In this document: in pieces, positions 33,881-45,079 of the stretch
Position numbering within the stretch: the stretch's first letter is position 1
How the letters are laid out: every line of letters starts with the position of its first letter
NCBI GenBank assembly: GCA_015680685.1
Contig: MNCI01010828.1
Span: 503,841-567,840, forward strand
DNA: 64,000 nucleotides
Direction: 5' to 3'
From: Gnetum montanum
Lineage: Eukaryota; Streptophyta; Gnetopsida; Gnetales; Gnetaceae
Translations under genes and position numbers: made by a program
Notes under the pieces: model-generated
The model's input: only the letters and a program-made list of their open reading frames with translations
The model's database searches: none
What the model was told of the DNA's origin: nothing

Positions 33881-34069
33881 ACTAGTTTTAGGCCCTAGTA
33901 GGCCATGGCTTTACTAATTTTAGGCCCTAGAAGGCTATTTGCATTGCCAATTTTAAACCTTTGCGGGCTATGTGTTACTAGTTTTAAGCCTTGGCCAACC
34001 ATTATTTTGCCAGTTTTAGGCCTTAGTGGGCCATTGCCTTACTAATTTTAGGCCTTAGCAAGCCATGGT
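33881..34069 (-). repeat. Minisatellite, about 30-35 bp unit with TTTTAGGCC core
   Basis: Six degenerate units of the form (C/G)TAGTTTTAGGCC-TAG-GGCCATG. The same unit occurs at 48660-48740 and 54010-54330, in both cases next to the protease side of a Tat-like element, and a relative occurs at 44467-44990. Confidence 0.75.
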
Positions 34070-34429
34070 AATTTTCTAGCAATTGTAAGATAATCTTGAA
34101 AGAAAATACAAGAATAAAACAAACATTGAGACATGATATATAGCTATCAAAGTAAATAAACGATTGTCAACAAAAGAAAGGATAGGACATCCATTATAGA
34201 ATTGTTGTTTAATCTTCAATAGATCAAGGGACTTCGTTTGCATAATCCTATGTTTACCATTCTTCTTGTTTGATATGGAAATCGGTAGGTGTTCTTGTTG
34301 GTTGTTTAGTGCTATAGCATTGAAGACATTCTTGTTGTCACTATTGTTAGTGTTGTTTTTGGCCCTAGCCTGTGTGTCACAAATTTCATCTTAAAACTTC
34401 ACCTTTGAACCTTATTCAACGTTGACATT

Positions 34430-34640
34430 GTTGACTGAGGGGTGAAACATGTTATCCCCATGAATTATGATCTCACCACTCTCATATGGCAAGTGAATAT
34501 CCTTGTGTCTAGAGGATGAGACTACTCAAAGCTTAGCCAACCAAGGGCTTTCTAAGATCAAGTTAAACCTAGGTTTTCTTCAAGGGACAAAGGGATTATT
34601 GGAAATAAATGGGTTATGTGATACATGTGGAATTTGCATT
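34430..34640 (-). pseudogene. Retropepsin C-terminal fragment of element C
   Basis: Minus strand: F-N-L-I-L-E-S-P-W-L-A-K-L, then I-H-L-P-Y-E-S-G-E-I-I-I-H-G-D-N and S-V-N-N-V. The element at 54830-55304 reads F-N-L-I-L-G-R-P-W-L-A-Q-L, G-E-V-I-T-H-G-D-N and T-V-N-N-I at the same places, so both are the same Tat-like protease. The G-R pair of the ILGRPWL motif is E-S here. Confidence 0.75.
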
Positions 34641-34859
34641 CCAAAGAAGGCCAAGTTGAAACTGTAAAATGTTGGAGCATGAAGGGAATTATTGGTGGAG
34701 ATTGAGGCATAGGAGCAAAGGGTGCTAAGGAAAATGGTGAAGTGAACAAGGAAGAGGGTTGAGAGCTTGAGTTTGTAGAGGTCATAGGCAAAGTTAATTC
34801 ATTATTAAAATAGAAGGCATAGAGTTGAACATGGTCACATCTAGGACAAATCATTGGAA

Positions 34860-35340
34860 AAGGTCCCCTATGAATGTATTTGGCTTGTACTCAGCTCCAA
34901 ACTCATCTTGATCCTCTACTTTGAATCCTAAACTAGCCTTTTGACTTGTTTCATCATCTTCATCCACACTTACTAATTATGCCAACAAGTGCATATAAAA
35001 CTTGGATAATTCAATTTGGTCATATGGCAAAAGAGTGTATTCCTTCCCATCCTCGTAGGTCAACTCATGGTGATGCTTAGAGCCAAACTTCCTAGGTGGT
35101 ATGTGCAAACTCGCTTAGATTTTTATGCATATATAGTATTTCTCATAAATGTTTACATGCATAGGATGAAGTCCTAACAACTTGAGGAACTTCCTTCATT
35201 CCACTACTGCTAGGTTCTTAAGGTCATATATGTAGGTAGAGTCCTGGTTGAGGCCATGGAGATGATGGTTTGTGGTAGAATGGTAGAGGTAGGAGGCATA
35301 AAATGTAATAGACCAATTAATTGGTAAATGTGATAGAGGC
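34860..35340 (-). pseudogene. gag N-terminal fragment of element C
   Basis: Minus-strand translation gives Y-E-K-Y-Y-I-C-I-K-I-stop-A-S-L, then L-P-Y-D-Q-I-E-L. The intact gag of the young element (62994 onward) reads Y-N-F-I-C-I-K-I-Q-A-S-L, then S-P-Y-D-V-I-P-I. The stop at 35117-35115 (TAA) falls exactly on the Gln codon CAA at 63192-63194. The following D-E-D-D-E-T-rich part leads directly into protease, so most of gag is deleted. Confidence 0.72.
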
Positions 35341-35369
35341 TTCTGTGATTTTTTATGTTTTACACAAGC

Positions 35370-36060
35370 TATAGCTTGTAGTCTGTAAGACTCACAACGT
35401 GTGAGGCTGTAGTGTGTAAGACTATAGCGTGTAAGACTCACAACATGTGGACTTATAGAATATGGGAGGTTGTAGCATGTGAAGCTATAGTTTGTGGAAC
35501 TGTAGCATGTGAAGGTTACAGCCTATAACTTATGAAGTTGTAGCCTAGGAAGCTACAACTTTTGCAACTATAGCATATGAAGGTATAGCCTACATCTTAT
35601 GAAGCTATAGCCTACGAATGTTACAACTTATAACTTGTGGAGTTGTAGTGTATGGAGAGGTTATAGCCTATGGCTTGTAAAGCTACAACCTATGAAGTTA
35701 TATCTTGTGGAAGTATATTGTATGGAGTAGTTATAGCCTATAGCTTATGAACTCATAGCCTACAAAGGGTGGAACTTATAAAGCTATAGCTTGTGAGCTG
35801 TACCATATGAAAGGGTTATAGCCTATGAAGCTACAGCTTATGAAGGGATGCAACCTACAAAGCTATAGTCTATGAAGGATTGTAGCCTATAAAGCTATAG
35901 CCTACAAAGGGTGTAGCCTATGAAGTATAGCTTGTGGAGTTGTAGTGTATGAGAAAGTTATAGCTTATGAAGCTACAGTTTATGAAGTTGTAGCATGTTG
36001 AAGAGTTGTAGCCTATGAAGCTACAACTTATGGAGCTATAGCATGTGAAAGAGATAGGCT
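35370..36060 (-). repeat. Large minisatellite, about 20-25 bp units, in the leader of element C
   Basis: About 30 degenerate units built from GTTATAGCCTATGAAGCTACA-like sequence, each with TATAGC or GTAGC half-palindromes. It lies between the gag start and where the primer-binding site should be, like the shorter palindromic array in the leader of the young element at 62726-62912. Confidence 0.75.
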
Positions 36061-37284
36061 TTAAATACACTGCAATCGTAGAAGAAAATATTTTTGCTAA
36101 AATTCTGATTTAAGTTTTCTAGCATATGTAAACCAAAAACGTAAACAAGTTGTAGTGTGCGAAAGGTAAAGGCCAAAAACTATAAACTACAAATAGTGGA
36201 AGCAGAAAGGATAGTGTGCACTACAACTACAAAGGTAGTGTAGGGGGCTATGATAGTGCTAGGCACTGTAGATGCAAAAAAAATTTAATTTTTTGTTTGC
36301 AAAGTACATGAAACAAGGGTAGCGCTACATGCTACAATTGCAAAGTTAATAGAAAAAATCTATTGTAAATAAACTAGTCACTAGGCTACATGTTGGGATT
36401 TTAGAAAATCCAAAATGGATTTTTGTTTGGCCAAATAAACTCAGACACCAAGGAAGAAATAAATAAATAAATTTTTTGTAAGTAGGTTTTGGCTTAGAAG
36501 TTAGGTGAAGCTCCTCCTTCTAGTATTAGAAACTACAATGATGGAGAATTTTGGTACTAGAAAACCAAAATATTCCACACAGAATAATTTAACTCATGGA
36601 TCCATGGGACTTCGAAAAGACCTCAAGTGCCTTAAATAGTCTAGTTGATCATCTAAGGAATTAAAAATCTATTATTGAGAACAAAGAAATGTGCAAAAAA
36701 TATGGCTAAAGCAACTGCAAAACCTTGTATTAAATAATATAAAGATATTGGAAATAAAATAAGTTTATAAAGTACAGATCAATGGGTTTTAAAAACCCAA
36801 AAATATAGAAATGACTTTAAAATCTAGTATAGGAGGCTAACTATCTTCTACAGTTGACTACACCTTTTTGTCTACATGATCTGCACTGCAAAGCCTCTAA
36901 AAGGTTGGAAGAAATCTTGTTTGATGACTACTACATGATCTTTTGGCTACAAGTATACTACAAAAATATTTTTTTTACCAAGAAAAAATTGCCAAAAGAT
37001 CTAAAAATGATGCTTGATTTAGTATAAATAGGCTTTGGATTTGCTATATTGGCATCCGTTACAATTTTTGAGTGTTATAAGTGTTCCTGGGTCAAAGTGT
37101 AGCATGTGGGTTTAAAGACCAAATGCCATATGCTACCTCACATGCTACCCAGCATGTTGGACTAAGGTGTGTAACATGTGAAATGAAACCCCAAATCCCA
37201 CGTGATACCTTACATGCTTCCATATCATGTGAAATTGGAATATGCATTGTGTGAAATGAAAAGGCCAATTTTTGTAGCTTGTAG

Positions 37285-37640
37285 AGTATTTTTTAAGCCT
37301 CCACAAGCTGGAATACAATGTGTGGAGAAGTTTTGGCCTCCACTAGTTGGAATACAACATGCAGAGTATTTTTTGACATCCAAAAGCTAGAATGTAGTGT
37401 GTGGGACATTTTTTAGCCTCCACAAGCTAGAATGCAGTGTGTAAAGAATTTTTGGCCTCCACAAGTTGGAACACAACATGTGGAGCATTTCTTAACCTCC
37501 ATAACCTAGAACATAGTTTGTGGAGCATTTTTGGCCTCTATAAGGTGGCATAAATGGAAGTTTTAGCTTGTGGAACATGTTTAGCCTCCACAAGCTAGAG
37601 TAAATGAGATTTACAACTTGTGGGCTGCAAATCTCATTTT
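37285..37640. repeat. 40-bp tandem repeat, about eight copies
   Basis: Units such as TTTTGGCCTCCACAAGCTGG followed by AATACAATGTGTGGAGAATT; spacing close to 40 bp for six copies, the last two longer. Probably part of the LTR (U3) of element C. Not CRISPR-like: there are no unique spacers. Confidence 0.75.
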
Positions 37641-38613
37641 TTACATTAAAAATAGCTTAAATTTCTGTAATAACAAGATCATAGAATAATATTTTTGATG
37701 GAAAAATAAGGCAATTGTTTCTACCTTCAAATCTTGACCAAATTACAATAGAAATCTTGCATATGTACTTTCATTCACAACATGAATTTTTTATTGAGGT
37801 GTTTCAACCCTAAAGCAAGTCTTGGAGCATATAAGGACATACTTCAAAAGACTTCAAACCTTGGCCATCAATCCTTCCAAATGAGTCAAAGAAAATCCCC
37901 TTATTCTATAGTGGTATAATGCTAACAAATTTTATTATTATCATGAGGCAACATGTCATGACACTGATGATTACAAAACACTCAAAGATGATGTTTAGTC
38001 TTTGGTTAAGAAATGAGAAATTGTTTTTAATATATAAGTACAATTAAATAATCAAAATATGCAAATCTTTAAGATCCACTAAATGTCCATGCAAAAATAA
38101 TTTCTACATTCCACTTAGAGAATAAGACAAGTTGTCCAAGATCCCTTTCATAATTCAAAAGAGCCCTTCCCAAAATTCTTTCTACTTATTCCTAAAACCA
38201 AATTCATTAATGCCTAGAAAGCCTTTTGTCATCAACATTCCCTAGAATGATGATGATTCTTTCTCTTGCTAGGATGTACATAAAACTTCTCAAGTCATTA
38301 ACATGTTAACTCATTATGATAAAAACTCAATGCATTCAAATCAACCTTTTAGTTATTCTCCATCTTCTTTGAGAAAATATCTTGTCAATAGTATCAAGAC
38401 TTGTTGGCTATCTTTCTATCTTATCTTATGTAATTTCTTCTTCATCATGCTGATTCTCCATGCCTAAGTTATGTGAGCCTCCATTGCTTCCTACTCTAAC
38501 ATCACCTATCTAAATCCTAACATGAGCTCAAAAGAAGTTCAAAAAAGATAAAGACAAAGAGAGAGAAAACCTCAAAAAGAAAGTCTCCTTTCAAAGTGAA
38601 CCTAGTGCCACTT

Positions 38614-39580
38614 TGATGAGCAGCAAAGTACCCCCACGTCCAACCATAAGAATCACAAAGTGTTCATGTACAATTTGGTTGAATTCCATGGACTTTATTG
38701 TTTCCAGTGCACTAGTCCTTTAGGAAGTGAATCTAGCCCTAAGGTCAATTGTTGTCTTTCCAATTACACTTGTGACATTTGTTCTATGGTTAAGTGTAAC
38801 TGAGGCATTCATTTTTTATCATTTTTTGTTTTATAATTTGGTGCTCAAAATGTAGATAAAAAGAAATTTGATTAACTAATCTAAATTAACTAATTAACTG
38901 GCATTTAACTAATCCTAACATAAGTATCCAATCCCGTTTTCCATACACATCTTTAACCCACATATCCACTACTGGGCATACCAAGCAATAACACTATTGG
39001 GATTATGAAGTGAATACATGTTATGCTTGAAGTGGTCATACTTATGTGCATAATCTATTCGGCTTAATTGCTTCATTAATGTAATAACTGGAAAATATTT
39101 AATAACTAATGAAAAATATTTGATAAATAATTAAAAACATTGAATGCATAATTGAAATAGCTAATCTATCCAAAGTGCTACAAGGTTTATCAGAAAGCTT
39201 GTCTTTATTGCCACACACATTGTTGTGCTTAGGTACAACAATGCTCTAATAAAGATCTATATACTCAATGACTCCTACTACAAGTACTTGAGGAAAAAAT
39301 TCTATCTTTCAAATCGAAAAACTATAAGAGCTTGTCTGCAACTACAATCTCTTATTGCCATAAATGTTTTATAGCTAAAAAACAACACTGTGTGGATTTG
39401 GCCTCGTCGACGCATGGTAAGATATGTCGATGAGGCCTCGTTGATGCATGGTAAGATGTGTCAACAAGGCCTCATCGATGCATGGTAAGATGTGTCAACT
39501 AGGCCTCATCAATAAGGCTTAGTTGATGAGGCCACATCAATGAGGCCTCATTAACATAGCCAACTGAATGCGACTCATCA
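38614..39580 (-). repeat. 3' LTR of a minus-strand Athila-like element (A2)
   Basis: 967 bp from TGATGAGCAGC to TCATCA. The first 450 bp match the LTRs at 3818 and 13006. The U3 is different: instead of GATATC/GATGTC units it holds four tandem copies (39405-39545) of a unit with GAGGCCTCRTYGATGCATGG, spaced about 36 bp. The polypurine tract follows at 39581-39590. Confidence 0.85.
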
Positions 39581-39590
39581 TACCCCCATG
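39581..39590 (-). other. Polypurine tract of element A2
   Basis: Minus strand CATGGGGGTA directly before TGATGA, identical to the tract at 4663-4672. Confidence 0.8.
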
Positions 39591-39869
39591 ATTGAATGAA
39601 AACTCATCCTCAAGTACTTTTACAAAATTGGGAAGGTATGGGATTATTGATTGACTTTTCTTCAAACAAAACAACTTGACTAACTTGACAAAAAATGGAG
39701 TGCCTGGATGTACGGATCCACACATTATAAAGAATGATGATGTTTTGGACACAAAATTGAACACCATGACACAACTCTTCAAAACTAGATAGCATATTCA
39801 TTGATGTTGTGAAGCTGTTGGATAAGATCAAATGGTCCCAGGTGGTGGGGATTCTTAAGGCTTTAGGAA

Positions 39870-41257
39870 CCTTCATCGGCTTCATGCATGGGTGGTGGTT
39901 GAGGTGGCTGTGAATATCTTACTATTGCTGCAACTTTAGGCAAGAGGTGAAAAGCCTCCTAGTGTTTTCATTTTCTCCTCTTTGCTTCTAGGATTGTGAA
40001 CCATCCATGTAGCTTTGCCAATGTGGGTTGGGATGAGCACATCATAGGGACGGGATTGCTAGAAATAGCTCTTTAGTTTTGACAAACTAGGCAACGAACT
40101 ATTTACATTCAATGGAAAACATCCTAACTGTGTCTTTTAGCTATTGGTAGTCATTCATTTGTTTGGATAGGTTCTTAGCGATTAATCTTTGATCTTTGAA
40201 CTATGCTTTGAGAACTTTGAGTTTACCACTTGCAATCTCAAGCTTCTACTTGGTGTCTTTATGATGCTTGAACTCTACCTCATATAATAGATATGAGCTA
40301 GCCACTTGTTTTTCCAATTCTCACCATGGCCATTTAGTAGTCAACATTACCAAGTTTTCATATTAGAGATTAACCAACTCCATATACTCTATCATTTCCT
40401 CAATTTGCAACTCCTTCAAGCAGATCTTTACTTTGTTGTAGGTGTTGATCCCATCAACAATGGGCTGCCACATTTCTCTTTCTTGTTGGGGTTGCAAGAA
40501 CACTTCATTCAATTTTGCCTTTGCTATTTGAATGTGTTTCTCATTAACTTCCTTTTGTAAGCCAACCTAGTCTCTGTAGTGATTCACTTTTTCAAACTTT
40601 AAAAACTCATTCTTCTAGGTGGTGATCTTGATGATATATTTTTAGCACAAGGTGTGTACTTCCTCCATTCATAGATTTCAGTTCTCTATGACCAATTTGC
40701 AAATTTAGTGTTCACCCTCGCAAGCTACTCTTGTTGTTGATGAATAAATTCCTGCATTTGGTCCTTTTAAGCATCAACATTTCATAGGCAATAGTTCTAT
40801 GTGGTCAAGGCTTCATTCTTCCAACACATTTGGTTCAAGTCCTTCTAAATTGCATATGTTTTGGCTTCTACCATAGACTAGTTAGAGATGGTTGTAACTA
40901 CCTCCTCAACCTTCTAGAATCATTCTTGAAGCTATTTAAAAGCTTCATCTCTTATTATTGATGGGTTGAGGATTGTAGGATCTACAAGTTTGGCATGTAC
41001 TTTGGCAACCTCCATGACCAAGCATTGGTTTCCTTATTAGGCCATTTCAAGTTACCCCTCTAGAATAATGCATTTAGCAGCTCTGACTAGGTTGCAATGA
41101 TGTCTTTCGGAAGATCAAAGATGTCCAGAGTCAGTTGCTTAGTTCCCACTAGTTGTTCTAGCAACATTTCATGCTAGGATGTGTCTAACGTTTCACTAAT
41201 CATGCTTATAGACATCTACACATCTTGAATTGTGGATATATCTAGTATAGACATCAC
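39870..41257 (-). pseudogene. Extra ORF of element A2, coiled-coil and C-terminal half
   Basis: Minus-strand translation is collinear with the plus-strand extra ORF at 17430-18607. Matches include V-E-A-K-T-Y-A (A-E-A-Q-T-Y-A there), E-stop-L-A-R-V-N (K-Q-L-V-R-V-N) and T-W-M-V-H-N-P-R-S-K-E-E-K-M (A-W-T-L-H-D-P-R-M-E-E-E-K-L), then a Pro-rich end near 39880. Stops are mostly TAG/TAA with some TGA. The ORF is cut at 41258 by the Tat-like element and resumes at 59184. Function unknown; see the entry at 15840. Confidence 0.68.
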
Positions 41258-42927
41258 TGTAACAACCAAAAATATTGAAGGTTGGAATGGGACATTGAGA
41301 GGTTTGTAGTTGCATAGTCTTGACCCTGCTTCCACATGAGGGCTTGTTAGGAATGGAGATGGGGTGCCCAGAATGGTCTTGTCAATCAAACTAGGAGTTA
41401 TGAGTCTTACAACGAAACAAGTGTTAAGGTGTTGATACGGTGGTTCACGATGTCCATGGTGTTTGCAGGTGTGAGCGTAGCAGGTGTTTCAGGCATGAAA
41501 ATGAGAATGCAAACACATGAATATGTGCTTAAATAATGAAAAATGTGAATAAAATGGTAAAATGAAAGAGAAATGCTAAAAATGTATAAGATATAGGTGA
41601 GAGAGAAAGTGGCACTACCCCAAACAAGGGGAGTATAGTTAATTTTAAGGATAGCTTAGGAGGTATGCGGTGTACAAATAGGTATAGTAGGTAGTGTAGT
41701 CATAGTCTTAGTTTTGCTATGGAAACCGATGTTCACCATGGAGTTTGAACTTGCTAGGTTGGTTGCCATGATGTCCTATAGGTTGTGGTGGTTGGTAGTG
41801 TGCTAGGTGGTGTACAATAGTGTCTGGTGTTGTTCCAAAGTTTGTCAAGATGCTAAGGGTGCTCGAGTGCAAGAGTGCCAATGCCAAAATGCAAACTACT
41901 GAAACGAAAATGCCAACCTCTAAAATGTGAAGCGTAGGGATGTTTATAGGGCTAGGGTTAGTGTGAGTCATAGATAAAGTACCACATGGTAAAGGGGTCG
42001 TTGGGACTACACTAGCCCCAACTACACTCCCATTGAAGCAAGATGGTGTTCTACTAGTGTGCTTCAATGGACCCTATGAGACTGCTAGACTGTGACTATT
42101 CTAATGAGACCACATGTGTGAGTGCTAAATAGACTACAATGTACTTGAAAAATAGTGCAAAATAATGTAATTTTAGACTACGCTCTAGGACTACATTACC
42201 CACTCTTCTGAGTGGTGTTGAGTGTAGGTACAATTTTGGGGCAAATGGTGGATGCAAAAGAAACAAAACTTGTTGATCTTGCTTCCTGAAAGAATGTTGG
42301 AGCTGAGATGCAAGCCATTTTGAGTTCTGGAGGCTTCTGGAGGTAGTTTTGGCAAACTATGCTAACTACACTCTAGAGCGTAGCCCCAAGAGTTAGGAAA
42401 ATCTTGCCAGAAAATGATGCTCAATGAAAGCTACACTAGCTTACTCTAGAGCGTAGTCTTAGAGGTGAGAGCGTAGCCCTAACACTTGAAAAAAAATTGG
42501 CAAAGATGACATTCCCATGAAAACTATGCTAACTATGCTCTAGAGCATAGTAGGGAGCATAGGTTTAGGAGTTAGAAAATTTTCCAAATTGTTTCATGCA
42601 TCCCATACATGCTTACTAGCCTTTGGCTTAACACTTAAGAAAACTTGCAAAACTAGTCATTCTAAGGCCAACTATGCTAACTATGCTCTAGAGCATAGTC
42701 TCAATAGGGTGAGCGTAGTTGGGACACTTAGAAAAATTTGTAGCTATTATTGCCACTTAGACAATTTTGCAAATTTGCTCTGTTCGTGTCAACTACATTG
42801 ACCATGCTCTGAAGCATAGTCCCAGTAGTGGGAGTGTAGTCTCAACACTTAGGAAAAATTTTCTAAGCTTTAACACTTAGCCAAATCTGTAGTTAAGACC
42901 TAGGAGCCCAAATTTGGTGGTGTTTAA
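41258..42927 (-). repeat. 3' LTR of element B
   Basis: 1670 bp, plus-strand left end TGTAACAACC, right end GGTGTTTAA (ancestral GGTGTTTCA). It is collinear with 57548-59183. A minus-strand CTATAAACATCCC TATA box is at 41948-41943. The U3 (42170-42880) carries six palindromic units described separately. Confidence 0.9.
42170..42830 (-). repeat. Palindromic U3 repeats of element B 3' LTR
   Basis: Units near 42178, 42365, 42445, 42533, 42679 and 42805 contain variants of ACTATGCTCTAGAGCATAGT, a perfect 20-bp palindrome in its best copies (42533, 42679), each followed by a flanking GCGTAGT or GCATAGT half-site. The other LTR has units near 58468, 58689, 58788, 58936 and 59055. Confidence 0.75.
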
Positions 42928-42929
42928 TT

Positions 42930-42940
42930 GGCCCCTCTTT
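42930..42940 (-). other. Polypurine tract of element B
   Basis: Minus strand AAAGAGGGGCC, as at 855-865 in the related plus-strand element. Confidence 0.8.
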
Positions 42941-44460
42941 GTTGACATCTGGAGGAGTGGCCTAAGAGACATCAACAAAAAATGCAAAACACCATAGTAG
43001 GCCTCGCACCAACATCACTCATTAGTACCTAACCGAATGTCGTGTTAACATGCTCAGAGTGCTAAGGATAATGGTATGCTAGGAATAAAGGATGTAGGAA
43101 GTATGCTAAGAGGCAACAAGGAAATGAGATGCAAACAATCCATGACACTACAAGATGCAAAGTCATCACGACTAATGGGGATTGTGGCACCAAGGCAGCT
43201 TGTTGCCGAAACAGTAACCCCTCATCGAAGTGCTTGTGAGAGAGTTAGCATCCATGGAACTAGAATAGTTTTCCCTTAAAATTGTGACCTCTCATTGGAG
43301 TACATGTGAGAAGGTTGATGTAGATTCAAGGTTGGGTCGGTTGCAAAATTGCAACTCTACTATTTTTTCTTGGGGACTTGTTTTGCCTCAATTTTTTTAC
43401 TATAAGGTGAAATTGCTTTGGGGTTTGCACATTGCAAGATAATAGTTGTGGAATGCTTTCCATTAGGCGGGCTACATGCAACCTAATAGGCTTTGCTTTA
43501 GTGCAACCATGTCATGTCTATAGGATAGGTGTTTCCTCCCCAAGATTAGTTGTGTTACATCCACTTGGGCTTTAACCAACCCATAGAAGCTCCCTATAGG
43601 ATGAGTTGTGTTGCATCCACTATGGGTTTTGTAGTTGATACAAAAAGAGTGCCATGTGCATCGAAGGGGTTGCAAGCTTGGTGATGTAGAGGGAAGAAGG
43701 GAAATGCAAGGAAAAATGGGTGAATACAAGTAGGCTATAGCAAGGTACTAGGGGTATGCACTCTTGAGTGGTTTAGCTACTCCAATCATGCACATCAGAG
43801 TGATGTGTCATCTTGTTGCTGTGATGAGATGCATCTCTGCACAACCACCTCTGGGGCTTCATCCTACAAACACAACACAAAGAAAATAAGCAAAACAATC
43901 ACACAACATGAGATGAGAGTAAACTACTAGTTGTAAGGATGTTATAAGTGCTATGAGTGTTGGACCAATTGTAAAAGCTTGTAACACTAGTGCAGGAAAA
44001 CTAGTGCATGTGCCAGGGCAAAAAAGCTACAAAAGCTCTAGTAGCCACATCGAAGACAAGTACTTGAGAAATGGGAAGAGCCTAACAAAGTAGTAGGTGA
44101 GATGACCAAGGCCCTAATGTTTCCATTGCTCCAAAGGGTTGTGCTAACCATGAGAGTTCTAAGTAATAATGAAATACCCAAGGCCAGTAATGCTGTCAAG
44201 GCAGCGTGGGACTGATATTGCTAGTGACCATGACAGGAGCTCCGAAAGGTTAGAAAAATGTTGAAAGGAATTTCTAGAGGATCAACAAAAAAATGCCAAA
44301 GGGCAACAATGCTACAAATGTTCCAGAGGCCTCTCTTGACAATGTGAATCCCATTCTAGAACTACAACACCTCACCCTGCCTCACCCATCAAGGTGTGGG
44401 AAAATGATGAAGGATTGGAAGTATTCATGCTTGCTTGTTCATAGAACTATGTGTGTTGAA
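42941..44460 (-). other. 3'UTR of element B, no gene
   Basis: 42940-43790 is the reverse-complement homologue of 101-860. No coding motif was found in 43800-44460. Confidence 0.65.
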
Positions 44461-44466
44461 CTACGA

Positions 44467-44990
44467 ACCTAGTTTAAGGTCCTAGTAGACCATATGCTAT
44501 GCTAGTTTAGGCTCCTAGAAGACTGTGAACCAAGTTTAAGGTTCTGGTAGACCATGATCTACTAGTTTATAGTCTTAGTAGACTATTGTGTGCTTGTTTA
44601 ATGTCGTAGTAGATAGTGGATGTTGTGCCAATTTAATGTCATGACATAAGAATGAGTTATGCCAATTTAAGCATCATGGTGGCCAAATGTTGTGGGTGCC
44701 ATTTTTAGCATCGTGGCCCAAGGATGGTTTGTGCCAATTTAAGCATCATGGTTGACAAATGCTATGGGTGCCAGTTTTAGCATCGTGGCCCAAGGATGGT
44801 CTATGCTAATTTATAGTCATAGCGAACTATCTACTATGCCAGTTCATAGTCGTAGAAGACTATCTATGCTAGTTTATAGTCATAGAGGACTTATTTTTTT
44901 CTATTTATATTCATATCAAACTTATGTTTACTAATTTATAGTCATGGCAAACTTATCTTTGCCAGTTTATAGTCATCGCGAACTTTTGCT
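44467..44990 (-). repeat. 3'UTR minisatellite of element B
   Basis: About 14-15 degenerate units of roughly 30-40 bp such as GCTAGTTTATAGTCATAG-GACTATCTATG. They lie between integrase and the polypurine tract. Tandem repeats in this position are known from Tat/Ogre-lineage elements. Confidence 0.75.
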
Positions 44991-45079
44991 TACCTTGCTT
45001 TGTTGTTGATGTGGTGTTGTGTACTAAGCATAGTACGACTTCAAGTATGAGTGGTTTACCAGATTGGCAAATTCATTGC

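Larger units (their letters stand above)
33881..38613 (-). mobile_element. Internally deleted Tat/Ogre-like element (element C), boundaries unclear
   Basis: Minus-strand order from right to left: long repeat arrays, a gag N-terminal part (35340-34860), a protease C-terminal part (34640-34430), then the TAGGCC minisatellite (33881-34069). The gag middle, capsid and nucleocapsid are missing, and no RT or integrase is visible. I could not pair its LTRs. 36070-37270 and 37640-38610 hold no coding motif; a plus-strand TATAAATA lies at 37023-37030. Confidence 0.5.

Noticed and set aside
37285-37640. CRISPR-like regular repeat array
   Set aside because: Eukaryotic DNA; units are contiguous tandem repeats without unique spacers or cas genes. 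The same applies to the other arrays.
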